Positions 1 through 10,787 of a stretch of DNA of 64,000 nt are shown piece after piece. The notes beneath the pieces were generated by a model. The model saw nothing but the letters and a program-made list of their open reading frames with translations, made no database searches and was not told the origin of the DNA. Numbering within the stretch: the first letter of the stretch is position 1; every line of letters starts with the position of its first letter. Source of the DNA: Saccopteryx bilineata (lineage: Eukaryota; Chordata; Mammalia; Chiroptera; Emballonuridae); the NCBI RefSeq assembly GCF_036850765.1, contig NC_089493.1, positions 9,239,632-9,303,631 on the forward strand. The letters are read 5' to 3'. A program made the translations under genes and the position numbers.

Positions 1-1560
1 GGCACCCAGGTGAGATGAAAGGGAAGGCACAGTGACCAGCAGGGCCGTTGGCTCCCAGCCCCCTGCCAGCCTCCTTGTTCCATTGCCACACCCAAGACCT
101 CCAGATCTTTAACGGACCCTTAAAAGCAGGGGGTGACGTCCCAGGTCTACAGGCACAGGAGGCGGGCATGGACATGCTACAGCTGTCTCTTGTCCACAAC
201 TGTAACCCCAATGCCCAGAACAGAGCCGGGGGCCCGTACATGTCTGCTAGACTGTTGACAAGCACCGCCTGTTGATGGGAGGTTGATGGGAGTGGACCCC
301 GGCGATCAGGCAGGAGCAGAGGGAGGCGCACCCCTGACGGAGGAGACGGCTTCTTGCCCGCACGGGTAGACAGAGCAGCTCTCAGACTCCCCAGGGATGT
401 CCCAGAGCAGGTCTGAGGACAACCAGCCTTCGTGTGGTAGCGGCATCGGCCTCCATGGGGAATTTTAGGACCGAGGCCATGACGATTGTGTCTGCAAAAC
501 CGACTGAGGAAAATCTCAACGTTCCCCTTTAGAAACCGAGTGCGTTTCCCCCTCCTGCAATCCGTGCAGAGAACACAGACGCAGGCTTCTCTGTCCACCT
601 TTGGACCTCAGTGTTGCAAAGCAGGGCTTCCTTCCTTCGCATGCAGTGCACGCCTCCCGCACATTAACAGGGACTGTATGCGTTCACACGTCACCTGGGC
701 CTGGTGCTCTTAAGGCAACTTCACTTCATTTAGAAATATAAGGCTTGCCAATATTGTTCATTAAGAGAGGACTGTCACAATTATCCATTTTCTGTATTAA
801 AAGGAATACAAAGATCTTTAGGGAGAATCACGTTCCAGACCAGCATGGACTTGAAAACGGTTTATCCGTGGCAGAACGGAGCTCTGCGTTGGCCGGGATC
901 CCAGAGTTGCATATGTATAGGCTGACAACCCGGGTGAGGGGAAAATGAGAGACGCCGTGTGCTCCCCGTTCGCCCCTCTGCTTCAGGATGTTAAATGGGG
1001 CTCACGTAACAGCACACCACAGATTATTAAGAAACGGAACGGGCCAGGAACACGTCGATCCTCTCAAACACCACCATCCGACTTTTGGGCATCAGTAACA
1101 CGCGTCCACAGAAGCAACGACCTTTGCAAATTCTGGGACCTGACACTCAGCCCACCAAGGGGGCTTGTGCAAGTGTAGGCTTTTAACCCTGTGTCAGCTG
1201 TCACTCACACTTGTGAGAAACCCCATAGAGACACCCACATTGGAAACATCTAAAACCCTGTGATTCTTGCCAATGGAAATGGATGTTAAATCATTTCTCC
1301 TTACCGCGTCCAAAGAACTGTTCATAGAAATCACAAATCAGAGGCCGTGACTTCAGTGCCTTCCTGCTGTCACCCCCTACACCACCCCAATGGCTCCGGA
1401 CGGTACTTTGACATCTTCTGCCACTCGAGAGCCACATGTGCTGGAGATCTAGCCCAGAGCTGAAGTGCCTGGGCATCCGTTCTCTCGAGGTTAGGGGGTA
1501 ATAAGAGACAGACTCCACGGGTTTCACCTGGGGACGTGGAAAGTTATTTCTGATTCACCA
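1..1560. other. Unassigned sequence, no gene seen
   Basis: I recognise no exon, RNA gene or repeat family here. Short open frames (under 80 codons) occur on both strands at the density expected by chance, with no shared signal, motif or codon pattern. Confidence 0.5.
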
Positions 1561-1606
1561 AACCAAAAAAAAAAAAAAAAAAACCCAAAAAACAAAAAAC
1601 AAAAAC
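1561..1606. repeat. Poly-A / A-rich tract
   Basis: A run of about 19 A is followed by A-rich sequence broken by single C residues. It could be the tail of an old retroposed element. I do not recognise an element body on its 5' side, and I see no flanking target-site duplication. Confidence 0.85.
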
Positions 1607-2739
1607 GGAGCTGGCTGCTAGGGTGTTTTGGTATTTTTAGAGAGGAGAGATGAATCACGGTTGAGTTTTCCAACTGATTCTGTCTGCTTCTCCTTGTTAA
1701 TCACCTATCATAACACTGGAAGCTCGCAGCATGGAAATGATTTGGTAATCCGGGACAGGTGGAGGGAGGGTCACGTCTGTGCAGACATCACTCTGGTGTC
1801 ACGGGCAAGGTCAGCGTCAGGGCTAGAGAGGTGTTACATTGCCAGCCAGGAGAACCTGCTTGAGTGTCATTACGAGAATGGAAGCACGAGGGATTTCAGT
1901 GACGTCCCTTTGCTCTCTGTCCAGTGTGTGCGGCAGATGGGATTTGGGGATCTCCTGCTCTGGGCACTGTCGACCCTCCACCAGGTGCACAGGCCGACTG
2001 GGGAAGATCAGCAGCCGCTGTGCTGAGGGGCTGGGACTTCCTCAGGCCACACGCCCTGTCTGACAGGACTGCCTCTCTCTACGGGCGGCTCCAAACGGTC
2101 TTCAGAACCCACACTGCCTCCCAAGTCCTGGAAATTCTTAAGAGCTGTAGGGAAACCTTCAAGTTCTTCAATATGTTTTCTCTACTTCCCCTCTCTAGTT
2201 TGTTATTTTGGGAACAATTAACCCATGTGGCATCCCGGAGGAGGCGTCATTCTCTTTTCAAAGGCTTCTGTTATGTAACTTGGACGCCGGGGCCCTTTCT
2301 GGGACGTGCAGGCTAGCAGTGCCTTCTAGAACATCCCACTCCTGGGTTCGTCATCACTTCCCACAGAGCTGACACGGGACCTAGAGAAGGTATTTCCGCT
2401 GTTCCCCAAGCACGACCAACACTGACCCTTTTGGGGTAACAGTTGGTTTATTTCTGAACATCATTAGACTCTAATATATTTGACATAGAGTTAAAAGAAA
2501 GCTAATGTCCTTACAAAAATCTCGGTGAATTCAGCAGTCTCTCCATAACCAGATCACCTCCTTCGTTACCTCAAAGCATCAAATCTATAAGGTTTTTTTT
2601 TTCTGGACTCCATGGTGTTGCCCAGAAATTTGGGATGGAGGACACACTCTGCTCGTCAGATACATTGCGGCAGCAGGGGAGGGGCCGTGGGCTGATTGAA
2701 ACCCTAGCAGAGTGCATCTGAAATCACGCTTGGTCCTGC
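1607..2739. other. Unassigned sequence, no gene seen
   Basis: The longest open frames here (132 and 130 codons, plus strand) overlap one another in different frames. They show no recognisable domain, low-complexity bias or plausible splice structure, so I treat them as chance frames. Confidence 0.45.
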
Positions 2740-2835
2740 CATTCAATAACTGTGGGAACCTGAGCAACACACGTCCACTCTCTGAGCCCGGGTTCCTCCT
2801 CTGAACAGGGAGGTAATGATCTCTACTTGGCAGAG
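2740..2835 (+). repeat. MIR fragment
   Basis: A degenerate MIR core is readable: a 'CTGTGGGAACCTGAGCAA' block, then 'CTCTGAGCCCGGGTTCCTC', then a GGTAATGAT block. This is the usual MIR order of the 'GACCTTGGGCAAGT', 'CTGAGCCTCAGTTTCCTC' and 'AAATGGG' segments. MIR is an ancient tRNA-derived SINE, inactive in living mammals. Confidence 0.6.
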
Positions 2836-3604
2836 TGGAGAGGACAAAACGTCTACGGACTGGAGGTTCCTTTCTCCCACTGCTTTCCTCTCTGCCCTCC
2901 TTCTCCGACAAGGACTGCAGCTCTGCTAGGAAGCCTTGCCCTCCACAACAGGACTATGAAAGTGTTACACGCAGCCTGCCCAGAGAACCCAGCAAAACAC
3001 CCCTGCCAAATCCACACGTCTCTCCTCGTCTCTCAGCATTCAGCGTAGTTCAAGGCTCTAATTAAAGCACTTTCCATTTTCAAAACAACTGCAAACAGTA
3101 ATTACACACTTCCCCCTTTACCTTCCAGGAACAGCCTGAGATGGAGGCAAAAACTCCCTGCCCCCTGGACCAGGAGCTTGACAGCGAGAACATCGTCTTT
3201 CTCCTACCTCACTGACCACATTACATAAGGGCTCTCGCAGCTTTCGCCACATGGACCCCAGAGGGTCACAGCTCCTCCTGGCCCTCTCAGACATGTGCCG
3301 AGGCTCCGCGGGGCAGGGAACTTCCCCTGATGGGAAGGCTGGAGAAGAGCTCGACTGTCACACATCCAGAGTCCCCACTTAGGGTAATAACTAGCATCTT
3401 TTACAGTGACCTGCTCCTTACTGTTTATATGGATGTCTAATTGAAAAATGTTATGTAACCTTAAAGTAAAGAGCCTTCTGGAGCTATTAATAACCAGCTG
3501 CATCTGAGGACTCTTCGAGCTTACAGTTGGAGGAGATCACCTGGTACTAATTTACACGCATGTACATAAGACACGGAGCCACATACATTGCATATATGTA
3601 AATC
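2836..3604. other. Unassigned sequence
   Basis: No gene or confident repeat. The stretch near 3060-3120 is AT-rich with a TAATTA motif and contains few CpGs. It is too short to call as a regulatory block. Confidence 0.4.
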
Positions 3605-3720
3605 GAGACCTACAAGATGGGAAGAACTTGTCCTAGGTTCCAAAGTCACTTAGCAACCGAGTCAGGAATAAATGCCAGGCTTCTGGCCTCTAGAGGGTGC
3701 TCTTTTTCTCTACACCCCCA
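3605..3720 (-). repeat. MIR fragment, reverse orientation
   Basis: The order 'AACTTGTCCTAGGTTCCAA', 'AGTCACTTAGCAACCGAGTC', 'AGGAATAAATGCCAGGCTTC' resembles the reverse-oriented MIR 3' half (CTTGCCCAAGGTCACACAGC followed by the B-box-like part). Confidence 0.5.
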
Positions 3721-4070
3721 CACAGGTAAGTGCCTATACCCTTAACGTTGCCCAAGTGTCTCAGCACTCGAGCTGGGTTCTCGCAGTGCTGGGCATGCCA
3801 GTTCTCATCAAAAGAGTTTACAACCTGGACTCCCCAGTCAGGAATGGGACGTCAACAAGGGCAACGTCTCATTGTTGTTACTCATGGGATGCATGTCCCT
3901 CCTGCTCTCCCCACAGCAATCGAAGGCACCTAGAAGGTACTTGAACACAAAGTTGTTCTATCTACGGTGTAGAAGAGCTCATCTTTTGAGACCATCCAGG
4001 AAAAAAGTGGGTTTAAGAGAAAGCAATATTGAAAAATTGGATCAATTCTTGATTGCACATTTTTACATCA

Positions 4071-4093
4071 GGGAGGGGGGCGGGGGGGGGGGG
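4071..4093 (+). repeat. G-run
   Basis: Of 23 bases, 21 are G; the others are one A (4074) and one C (4081). On the plus strand this can fold as a G-quadruplex and is prone to length change and sequencing error. Confidence 0.85.
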
Positions 4094-4682
4094 AGAATAA
4101 ATGGGAGAGAACTGAGGAATTACAAACTAAACGTCAGGCCCAGAAGTGATGTTTTTACTTATTGTGCAGTCTGATGTTGGGTCTCAGTAGTATGATTCAT
4201 GACATAAAAACCACCCTTTTCATGATTACAGTATCATTGCCAAAAGTAACGTAATGGAGGTTGTTTCTCTGTATTCATTCTGATGCACAACCTCACCAGG
4301 TCCTCATGAGGAGCGGAAACACACGAAGGTGAGAGACTGATATGCCCACCAAGGTGTGTAACTTGCCATCCCCAGACCCCGTGAGCTTGTCAAAACGGAA
4401 AGCGTTGCTCTGGTTTTGTGAGTTCCAAAAAGTCACAAACCCCACGGAGAGCTTCCTTCCTGGGAGAAAAGGGAGGTATGTCCATTTCATTTGGGATTTG
4501 GTAACACTTGGAAAGCTTCATTCATTCACCCACATTTTTAAGAGACCTATGACGACCCCATTAAAGGCCCACAGGTCAGGTTGATGAATTTAGTTGTTAT
4601 CAACAAGCAAAGACCCCATCAGGGTCTAAACAGCCTGTGGCCCACCTTTCTTGTCATAGTCCCTTTCATTAATATACTCAGC

Positions 4683-4739
4683 AAACAATAAAGTGGGTTG
4701 AGAATGAAACTCACTTTAATTTACGTGCCTTTATTGTTT
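4683..4739. repeat. Two nested inverted repeats
   Basis: An outer perfect 11-bp pair (AAACAATAAAG at 4683-4693 and CTTTATTGTTT at 4729-4739) encloses an inner 10-of-11 pair (TAAAGTGGGTT at 4689-4699 and AACTCACTTTA at 4708-4718). The arms overlap, so only one pair can form at a time. It is short and probably chance or a hairpin-forming remnant. Confidence 0.5.
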
Positions 4740-4942
4740 AACCTGTGAAGGTTTTACCTGTTCACTGTGATGGATTCTCTCTGGAAGGGACAGGCAAGCT
4801 CACCAGCTTGGAGCTTTCTGGCCAGCTGGACATCCAGCAGCAGCATTGTATTTGATCAGATCTTAGGGGCCAATGTCATCTCTCCAAATGAAATGCCTCA
4901 CCTATCCCGCTGCCCCGATCTGGCACCTTGGGTCATGCATCG

Positions 4943-5390
4943 CCACCACGCTGCAGCCCACTGAGGAGCCACCACGCTGTGGCCCACTGAGGAACCGCCA
5001 CGCTGCGGCCCACTGAGGAGCCGCCACGCTGCGGCCCACTGAGGAGCCGCCACGCTGCGGCCCACTGAGGAGCCGCCACGCTGCGGCCCACTGAGGAGCC
5101 GCCACGCTGTACCCCACTGAGGAACCGCCACGCTGTACCCCACTGAGGAGCCGCCACGCTGTACCCCACTGAGGAGCCACCACGCTGTACCCCACTGAGG
5201 AGCCACCACGCCGCGGCCCACTGAGGAGCCACCACGCCGCGGCCCACTGAGGAGCCACCACGCCGCGGCCCACTGAGGAGCCACCACGCCGCGGCCCACT
5301 GAGGAGCCACCACGCCGCGGCCCACTGAGGAGCCACCACGCCGCGGCCCACTGAGGAACCACCACGCCGCGGCCCACTGAGGAGCCACCA
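4943..5390. repeat. 26-bp minisatellite, 17 copies
   Basis: Seventeen complete 26-bp units (4943-5384) plus a 6-base partial unit, with consensus CCRCCACGCTGCGGCCCACT then GAGGAG. Variants are grouped: units 3-6 read CCGCC...CTGCGG, units 7-10 read CTGTACCCC, and units 11-17 read CCACC...CCGCGG. The blocks mark stepwise local expansion. Because 26 is not a multiple of 3 and the unit has no stop on the minus strand, all three minus-strand frames stay open for about 150 codons, giving the same 26-residue cycle (WWLLSGPRRGGSSVGRGVVA type). These are not genes. Confidence 0.97.
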
Positions 5391-5579
5391 GAGCCCTGCT
5401 CAGGCTGCGCCTCCCTCGGCTGGAGCCTGAATCTTGGCAGCTCGCTCCCTCACACCCTCCTCTTGGAAACCAACAACCTATTCAATGCAGAGCTATTAGT
5501 TCAAATGTATGTGTCTGGTAAGCTCACACACCCAGCTCGGGCCCATAGCCCACGCCTCTCCCCCTGGCAGAACCCTGTT

Positions 5580-5665
5580 GTTAGAAGGCATCTGAGAGGT
5601 CATCCAACCCAACTCCGCTCCTTTTACTAGCAAGAAGACTGAGGCCCTTTATTGTTAAGGGATGT
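5580..5665 (-). repeat. MIR-family fragment, reverse orientation
   Basis: 'TCTGAGAGGTCATCCAACCC', 'AACTCCGCTCCTTTTACTAG' and 'AAGAAGACTGAGGCCC' match the remembered reverse-oriented MIR-family block (CATCTAGTCCAACCC ... TTTACAGATGAGGAAACTGAGG). Confidence 0.55.
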
Positions 5666-6344
5666 TCCCTGCACTGACACCAACACTGTAAAAATTGTGC
5701 AGACAAACCAAGCCCAACACTTGGTGACTCCACCGATTAGACAAGCCCCTCAGAACAGGACCAAACAGTTCTGCGTGGCTTCCCCCTTTCAGATCGACCT
5801 AAATGCACTCAGCAAACAGTTAAAGGCTGCAAACTAGAGAACTGGGAGCAAGCAGGAAGGTTTCCATCTCCGTTAACACCCCGTCCCTTTTTCTGCTGGG
5901 TTCTGCGAGGTCCCACAGACATGGAGGGTTGTCAAACGTGAATCAAGATCAAATTTCCGACAGGATTGACTCCTGCCCGGTGGCCATCTGGGATCAGCCC
6001 TTGAGCTGGTTAAGTAACACTCTCCAAGACTTACACAACCAGGGGCAGCTAGCCTTGGTTAGCCTTCACCCCACAGAGAGGGCTAGGACGCAGTTCTAAG
6101 GCTCAGCACGTGCGGGGCACACACAGCACGGAAGGGGCACACGACAGGAGCCACACACTGCCCTTTCCATTCTACAGGAGAGACAGCAGGCAGGGGAAGA
6201 CAGCAATACACTCCCATCAAAACAGAGTAGCTTATACTCACAGTGCACATTAGGTAGGGATCAGGAGGCATGTGATGGAGGGATGGACAAAGAGTACATG
6301 CTACCAGCCATTTATTTCATCCCAGCAAATACCAGCACACAAAT

Positions 6345-6377
6345 ATTTTCTCTCTCTCACACACACACACACACACA
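6345..6377. repeat. (TC)n/(CA)n microsatellite
   Basis: A short TCTCTC run passes into about ten CA dinucleotides. It is uninterrupted and probably polymorphic. Confidence 0.9.
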
Positions 6378-6479
6378 ATCTCACACATACACAATGAGTC
6401 CGGAAGGGAGCAGTTGGTGGAGGAAGTGGGACAGGTGTGTTTGTTATAAAAGGATCAGGTTGGAGAAGTAGAAAGAGTT

Positions 6480-6640
6480 TATCCAGGGTTCCAATCCTGG
6501 TCTCTCACTTCCTCGCCTTGTGACCTTGATTAAGTGATTCAACCAAGCTCTCTGGGCCTCAATTTCTAAATCTGAGCCATGGGAGAAGGTAACCTATTTC
6601 CTCGGGTGGTTTTGAGGCACACCTACTCAGCAGAGCCTGG
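6480..6640 (+). repeat. MIR element
   Basis: The order is 'GGTTCCAATCCTGGTCTCTC', 'CTTGTGACCTTGATTAAGTG', 'CTCTGGGCCTCAATTTCTAA', then 'GGTAACCTATTTCCTCGGGT' and 'TTGAGG'. It corresponds to the MIR core and 3' part in forward orientation. Confidence 0.7.
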
Positions 6641-6680
6641 ACTCCCATTACACGGTCATTGTACGAGTGGTACCCACTCC

Positions 6681-6683
<3 letters not shown>

Positions 6684-6719
<36 letters not shown>
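6684..6719. repeat. (AC)18 microsatellite
   Basis: A perfect 36-base AC run. It lies inside the long plus-strand open frame that starts at 6579 and supplies its Thr-His stretch, one reason to reject that frame as a gene. Confidence 0.97.
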
Positions 6720-6722
<3 letters not shown>

Positions 6723-6879
6723 TCCGAGCCGGGATGCATATACCCTCATCTTGACCAAACAGGTCTCCTGCCTGCGTGTCAAGCCCACATCTGCTTCTGG
6801 CTGGCGGAGGAAAGCACCGGGTCTAGAAGGTGCCCAGGCAATCTGGCCTCCAGGCAGGGTCTGAGGAACAGGGACATGG

Positions 6880-8110
6880 AGGGCTTCCATCGGAAACCTC
6901 TCAGGCTTCCGGGCTCTGGGTGGGAGCCGGGCAGGGGGCTCGGAGGCGGCCTCCGGTACGGGAGAAAGGGCTTTGTTCCCGAGGCGGAGGGCCTGGCTTA
7001 CCGAGCAGCGCATCCGGAGGCGGGCGGGGGGCGCGCGGGGCACGCAGCAGAGCCACAGCCCGGTCCTGGCCCGGGGCGCCGGAGCCGGAGGACGGCGAGG
7101 AGAAGGAGGAGAGAGAAGAGGCTGCTGCCGGCTCCTGCCTCATTCTCCCGGGCAGTGCCGACCCGCTGGCTGCCGCCGGATGGGGCTGACCGCCGGGCGC
7201 GGGACCCCGTTCGCACTGCTCATGTCCCCGTCCGCCGCTGGCGAGTTGTGCACGAAGCCGGGTGGTCTCCGGGAGGCGCCGCGGGGCTCCTCATGCCCCG
7301 CGCGGGGGCTCGGAGGGAGGACCTCGGGGAGACAGCGCGGAGGGAAAGAGAGAAACAGATTGTAAGAGCGCGCAGAGCTGCGCCCGGCGGGGGCCGTGGA
7401 CGCGGGGCACCCACCAGGACCGCGGCGCCCCACCCACCGCTCCGCGGCGCGCCCAGGAGGGCGCTGAGCCCCACAAACTTTAGCACATGTCCGGTCCCGC
7501 GGTGGCGGTGGCAGGAGCTGCCCGGCTCGTCGCGTGCCCCCCGCTCCCGCCACCGTCACAGCCCTGGCCCCAGAGAGCAGTTGACCGGCCGCGACAGCAA
7601 CCGCGGCAATTGGGCGCCCACCGGAGTGCGCCCGGGTGGGGAAGGTGAAAAAGGCTGGCAGCGTCGGGGTACCTACAAGAAAGGGGCACCCTGGCCGCGA
7701 CGATCGCGGAGGGTTAAGACGTCCTGGGAGGGGGCAGCGTGCCGCCCAGGTCTGCGGTCCAGGAGGGAGGAGGGTCCGTTCGCCCCCCGCGCCCGCCCTA
7801 CGGCGGCGCGGCTGCTGACGCTGCGCGCGGGCTTCCCCAGCCCGGGGTCTGCGGAGCCAGCCCCGTTACCTAGCGACTCGCTCCGGGGAGCCCACGCTGA
7901 CGCGCGCGACAAGCGGGGCTGCGGCAGAGGGGAGAGAAGGGGGAGTTTCAGGGGGAGGGCAGGCGGTGCGGTCGGAGCTCCTCCCTCCGCTGCCTCCTCG
8001 ACGCAGGGGAGGGGGCCTGGGGCAGACGTGGCCTCAGTCTGGCTTTGGAAGATGGAGGGGCGGAGGGAGGTCTGCGCTGGGCGGGGGCCAATGTGGGAAG
8101 GCACGAAGAT
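6880..8110. promoter_or_regulatory. CpG island, candidate promoter
   Basis: About 1.2 kb of very GC-rich sequence with undepleted CpG, including GCGCGCGG and CGCGCGAC strings. The flanks are CpG-poor, so this is a genuine island by eye. Islands of this size usually mark a promoter, but no first exon can be proved. A 635-codon plus-strand frame (6579-8486) crosses the whole island and continues through an AC repeat, and minus-strand frames of 139-224 codons overlap it. This is expected where stop codons are rare, and none shows a domain. One short frame ends exactly where a donor-like GTAAGAG occurs (about 7362). The direction of transcription is unknown. A distal or orphan island is the alternative. 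Confidence 0.75.
7865..7877. promoter_or_regulatory. RFX X-box-like palindrome
   Basis: GTTACCTAGCGAC differs at two of 13 positions from the RFX-type X-box GTTGCCTAGCAAC. It sits inside the CpG island. X-boxes in promoters are typical of ciliary and other RFX-controlled genes. A single 13-bp match is suggestive only. Confidence 0.4.
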
Positions 8111-8782
8111 GCTCTTGCCCCCCTTAGTGGGCTGTAGCAGCAGGTGGTGGCGACGTGGCCCTCGGAGGCCCAGCGCCCACAGGCACGGAGATGGGCCCAG
8201 CCTGGGCGGGAGCTCCGCGAAGGTGCCTGTGGGCGCGTGGGTGTGTGTGATCCGCTCCCACCCACGTGGTGTACATGGGGACCTGAGAACGAAGGCGAAG
8301 GAGGAGTCTCCTTCTTCCTCTGGCATCCCTCCCTCCTTTCTGGACATTTTGCTCCTGCGCTTACTGTCTCTTCATCATGGAAACACAGGTCGCTCAGCTC
8401 TCTGCTCTGAGCTCTCCCTACCTTCCCGAGGAGGGATAGGCCCCGGGGGCTATTGGGAGCAGCTGTCTGGTGATCAACCTCCCTAACATATCCCCGCCCC
8501 GTAGCTGCGCCAGCCCACCCATCCCCATGTTCAGTTGTCCACCCAGGGAACCCCCATAACCTGCTTCCGGGAGCCATCTGTTTCTGGATTTAGTGCCTCT
8601 CAGACCAGAATTCAAATCCGTGCCTGTTCCCTAAGTTACTTAACATCTTCAGTTAAAATGGAGTATTCGTCCCCAAAGCTCATAGCACACAAAGCCCTTA
8701 ACATCTATCTGCTCTAAGGTACGAAGCCTGTCTCCTGCTCATCCAGGACCTCGCCAAACAACCCCTAACAGGGCAGCAGGGC

Positions 8783-8805
8783 CGGGGGTGGGGGGTGGGG
8801 GGTGA
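8783..8805 (+). repeat. G-rich tract, quadruplex-capable
   Basis: Three G-runs of five to six are separated by single T residues (CGGGGGTGGGGGGTGGGGGG). A G-quadruplex could form on the plus strand. Confidence 0.6.
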
Positions 8806-9929
8806 ACTTCCTTGCAGCAGGTGGTGACCGCTGCTGTTACCTGTGAGCAAGGAAATCTGCCCAGTGCCCGGGGCGCCCCAAAGCAGAACGGGGTCCTGAA
8901 GCAGGCCTCCTGGTTCTTACACCCCACCACTGTCTCCTCTACAACAGCTGGGTACACAGGGTCTTACTTCCCCACTCCGTAGAAGAGGTCTCGTTCCTGC
9001 TACGGAATAGGAAGTGCTTACGCTAAACAGAACCCCAGAGCTTGTATTCCGGGCCCAAACAGTATCTGGATCCCACCATTCATTCCAGGAAACAGGGCAG
9101 CCTGTGGGAAAATGTGATTTGACAACATAAGCATTCACTCACAATTCATGACAACTTGAAAAATGCTGGCTTGTGCAGTATCCAGAGCCAGCATGCTCAC
9201 CCTGTCTCGTGTGTTCCCTGGGTTCCGGGTGGGGCTCCATCTTATGAGCAGGTACATTGCATTGTCGTTCTTCATGCTTTTCTCCGGGGGTGGGGGGGTG
9301 CACGAGTACTTTGGGGTTAGGGAGACCCATGCATCGCCAGGGTCATACATTTCCAGCACGCCCATCTGCAAGGCCGTGGAGGAATACCTCCCCAAATCGG
9401 TAAGGGGCATCCCCTCAAGGCGGGCACCGTGCTGGGCTCTAGGTTTGCAAAGATGACTTCATTACGGCCTCTGTCCTCTAGGCTTTCCTAGAAGCATTTA
9501 TGGAGAGCTTAACCCACGCGGGGACTCCAGGCACTGAGGGGTCTATCCAAGAGCTCGCTGTAACCTCCCCAAAGCCTGGGAGGTAGGCTGGGCTCATTAT
9601 CCCTTCTTAGAAGGAAGCTCACACAGGTACTCTGTGTTCCCCAAAGTCTGACCGCTGGCAAATGATGGTCTTGGGAGCTGCAGCCTGGTCTCCCTGATCC
9701 CAAAGCTCACGTTCTTACCTATTACTCTGTTCTGTCGGCCAGAACGAAGGAAAACGGAGACAATACGTATAGAAATGCCTGCCTGACATTTAAGATCACA
9801 AGGGAGATGTGTGTGTAAAGTCCCCAGGCTTGTTCCTGGAGCAGAGCTAGCTCTCCATGTAAGATAGCTGCTGTTATCGTCACCAGACCCTCGGTCTGGC
9901 TTTGAACTGATCAGCTCTGTCTTATATGG

Positions 9930-10787
9930 CAGCGATTTTCAACCTTTTTCATCTCATGGCACATGTAAACTACCGTATTTTTCACTCCATAAGACGCACT
10001 CCCCCTCCCCCAAAAAGTGGAGGGGGAAATGCCTGTGCATATGGTATTTTATTAAATATTTTAACAGATCATTTGGTTCAGAATTTTTTTTTCTTATTTT
10101 CCTCCTTAAAACTCTAGATGTGTCTTATGGTCAGGTGCATCTTATGGAGCAAAAAATACAGTAATTACCAAAATTCAGCAGCACACCAAAAAATATATAT
10201 GCATTCTTGCCAATCTGACAAAACATAGGAATAATTTTGATTGATTTACAAAACAAACAAATAAATAATAGTAATTGTGTACCCTTTTTGCTCCACTGTG
10301 ACATTAAAAAACAACAACAACCAGGTGCCTATACTTGTATATAAGGGTTTCTGGTACCAAGAATTAACCAATTGGACACAATCTTATTATGCAACCTGAC
10401 CAATAAGATGCAGCTCTGTTATATGACTTATAAATCATATTTGTGGTTCAAGATGGGCATTCACACCGGACCACTATCGTTGCATCGGCGGTTGCCGTTT
10501 TTTCATTTGATAATCTAAGGTGGAGGGAGTGTCCCTGGCCAGTCGGGTGCTGCACGTTGCACGGGTTCTTGCGGCACACTGGACGGAAATCACTGTGATG
10601 CACATTGCGCGGGTTCTTGCGGCACACTGGACGGAAATCGCTGTGATGCACATTGCACGGGTTCTTGCGGCACACTGGACGGAAATCGCTGTGATGCACA
10701 TTGCACGGGTTCTTGCGGCACACTGGACGGAAATCGCTGTGAGGCACATTGCACGGGTTCTTGCGGCACACTGGACGGAAATCGCTG
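9930..10787 (+). mobile_element. Non-autonomous hAT element, amplified 3' end
   Basis: The 5' end CAGCGATTTTCAACC is the inverted complement of the 3' end, which reads GGAAATCGCTG. The internal sequence (CATCTCATGGCACA, AGCAGCACACCAAAAAATAT, TTGTGGTTCAAGATGGGCAT, TTCTTGCGGCACACTGG) agrees with a hAT-type non-autonomous element I associate with bats. There is no transposase. The element holds a smaller inserted TIR element (9971-10163). Its 3' terminus is repeated five times in tandem at 48-bp spacing. The 8 bases before the 5' end (TTATATGG) are not repeated after any copy of the 3' end, so I could not confirm the target-site duplication. Confidence 0.7.
9971..10163. mobile_element. MITE-like element inside the hAT copy
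   Basis: Terminal inverted repeats of 28 bp bound it: TACCGTATTTTTCACTCCAT plus AAGACGCA at the left, and the complement of TACTGTATTTTTTGCTCCAT plus AAGATGCA at the right (about 25 of 28 match). The ends begin and finish with TA, compatible with a TA target site. At about 193 bp it cannot encode a transposase. The hAT sequence resumes directly afterwards (TAAACTA ... ATTACCAAAATTC), so this element inserted second. I do not name its superfamily. Confidence 0.75.

Noticed and set aside
4683..4739. Possible microRNA hairpin
   Set aside because: The perfect arms are only 11 bp and overlap a competing inner stem. The loop is long and there is no 22-nt duplex.
4898..5388. Three overlapping minus-strand frames of 149-159 codons with a Gly/Trp-rich repeat
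   Set aside because: The same 26-residue cycle appears in all three frames because the 26-bp unit lacks stops. This is a minisatellite artefact, not a silk- or mucin-like gene.
4943..5390. Possible CRISPR array
   Set aside because: Units are contiguous with no unique spacers, and the sequence is mammalian. The 10559 and 54269 arrays fail for the same reason.
7673..8577. Minus-strand frames of 209 and 224 codons in the CpG island
   Set aside because: They overlap each other and the plus-strand frame. Composition is Pro/Arg/Ser-rich as expected of GC-rich DNA, with no recognised domain. Kept only as part of the island entry.
9930..10787. Domesticated transposase gene
   Set aside because: The element is non-autonomous, with no frame resembling a hAT transposase on either strand.
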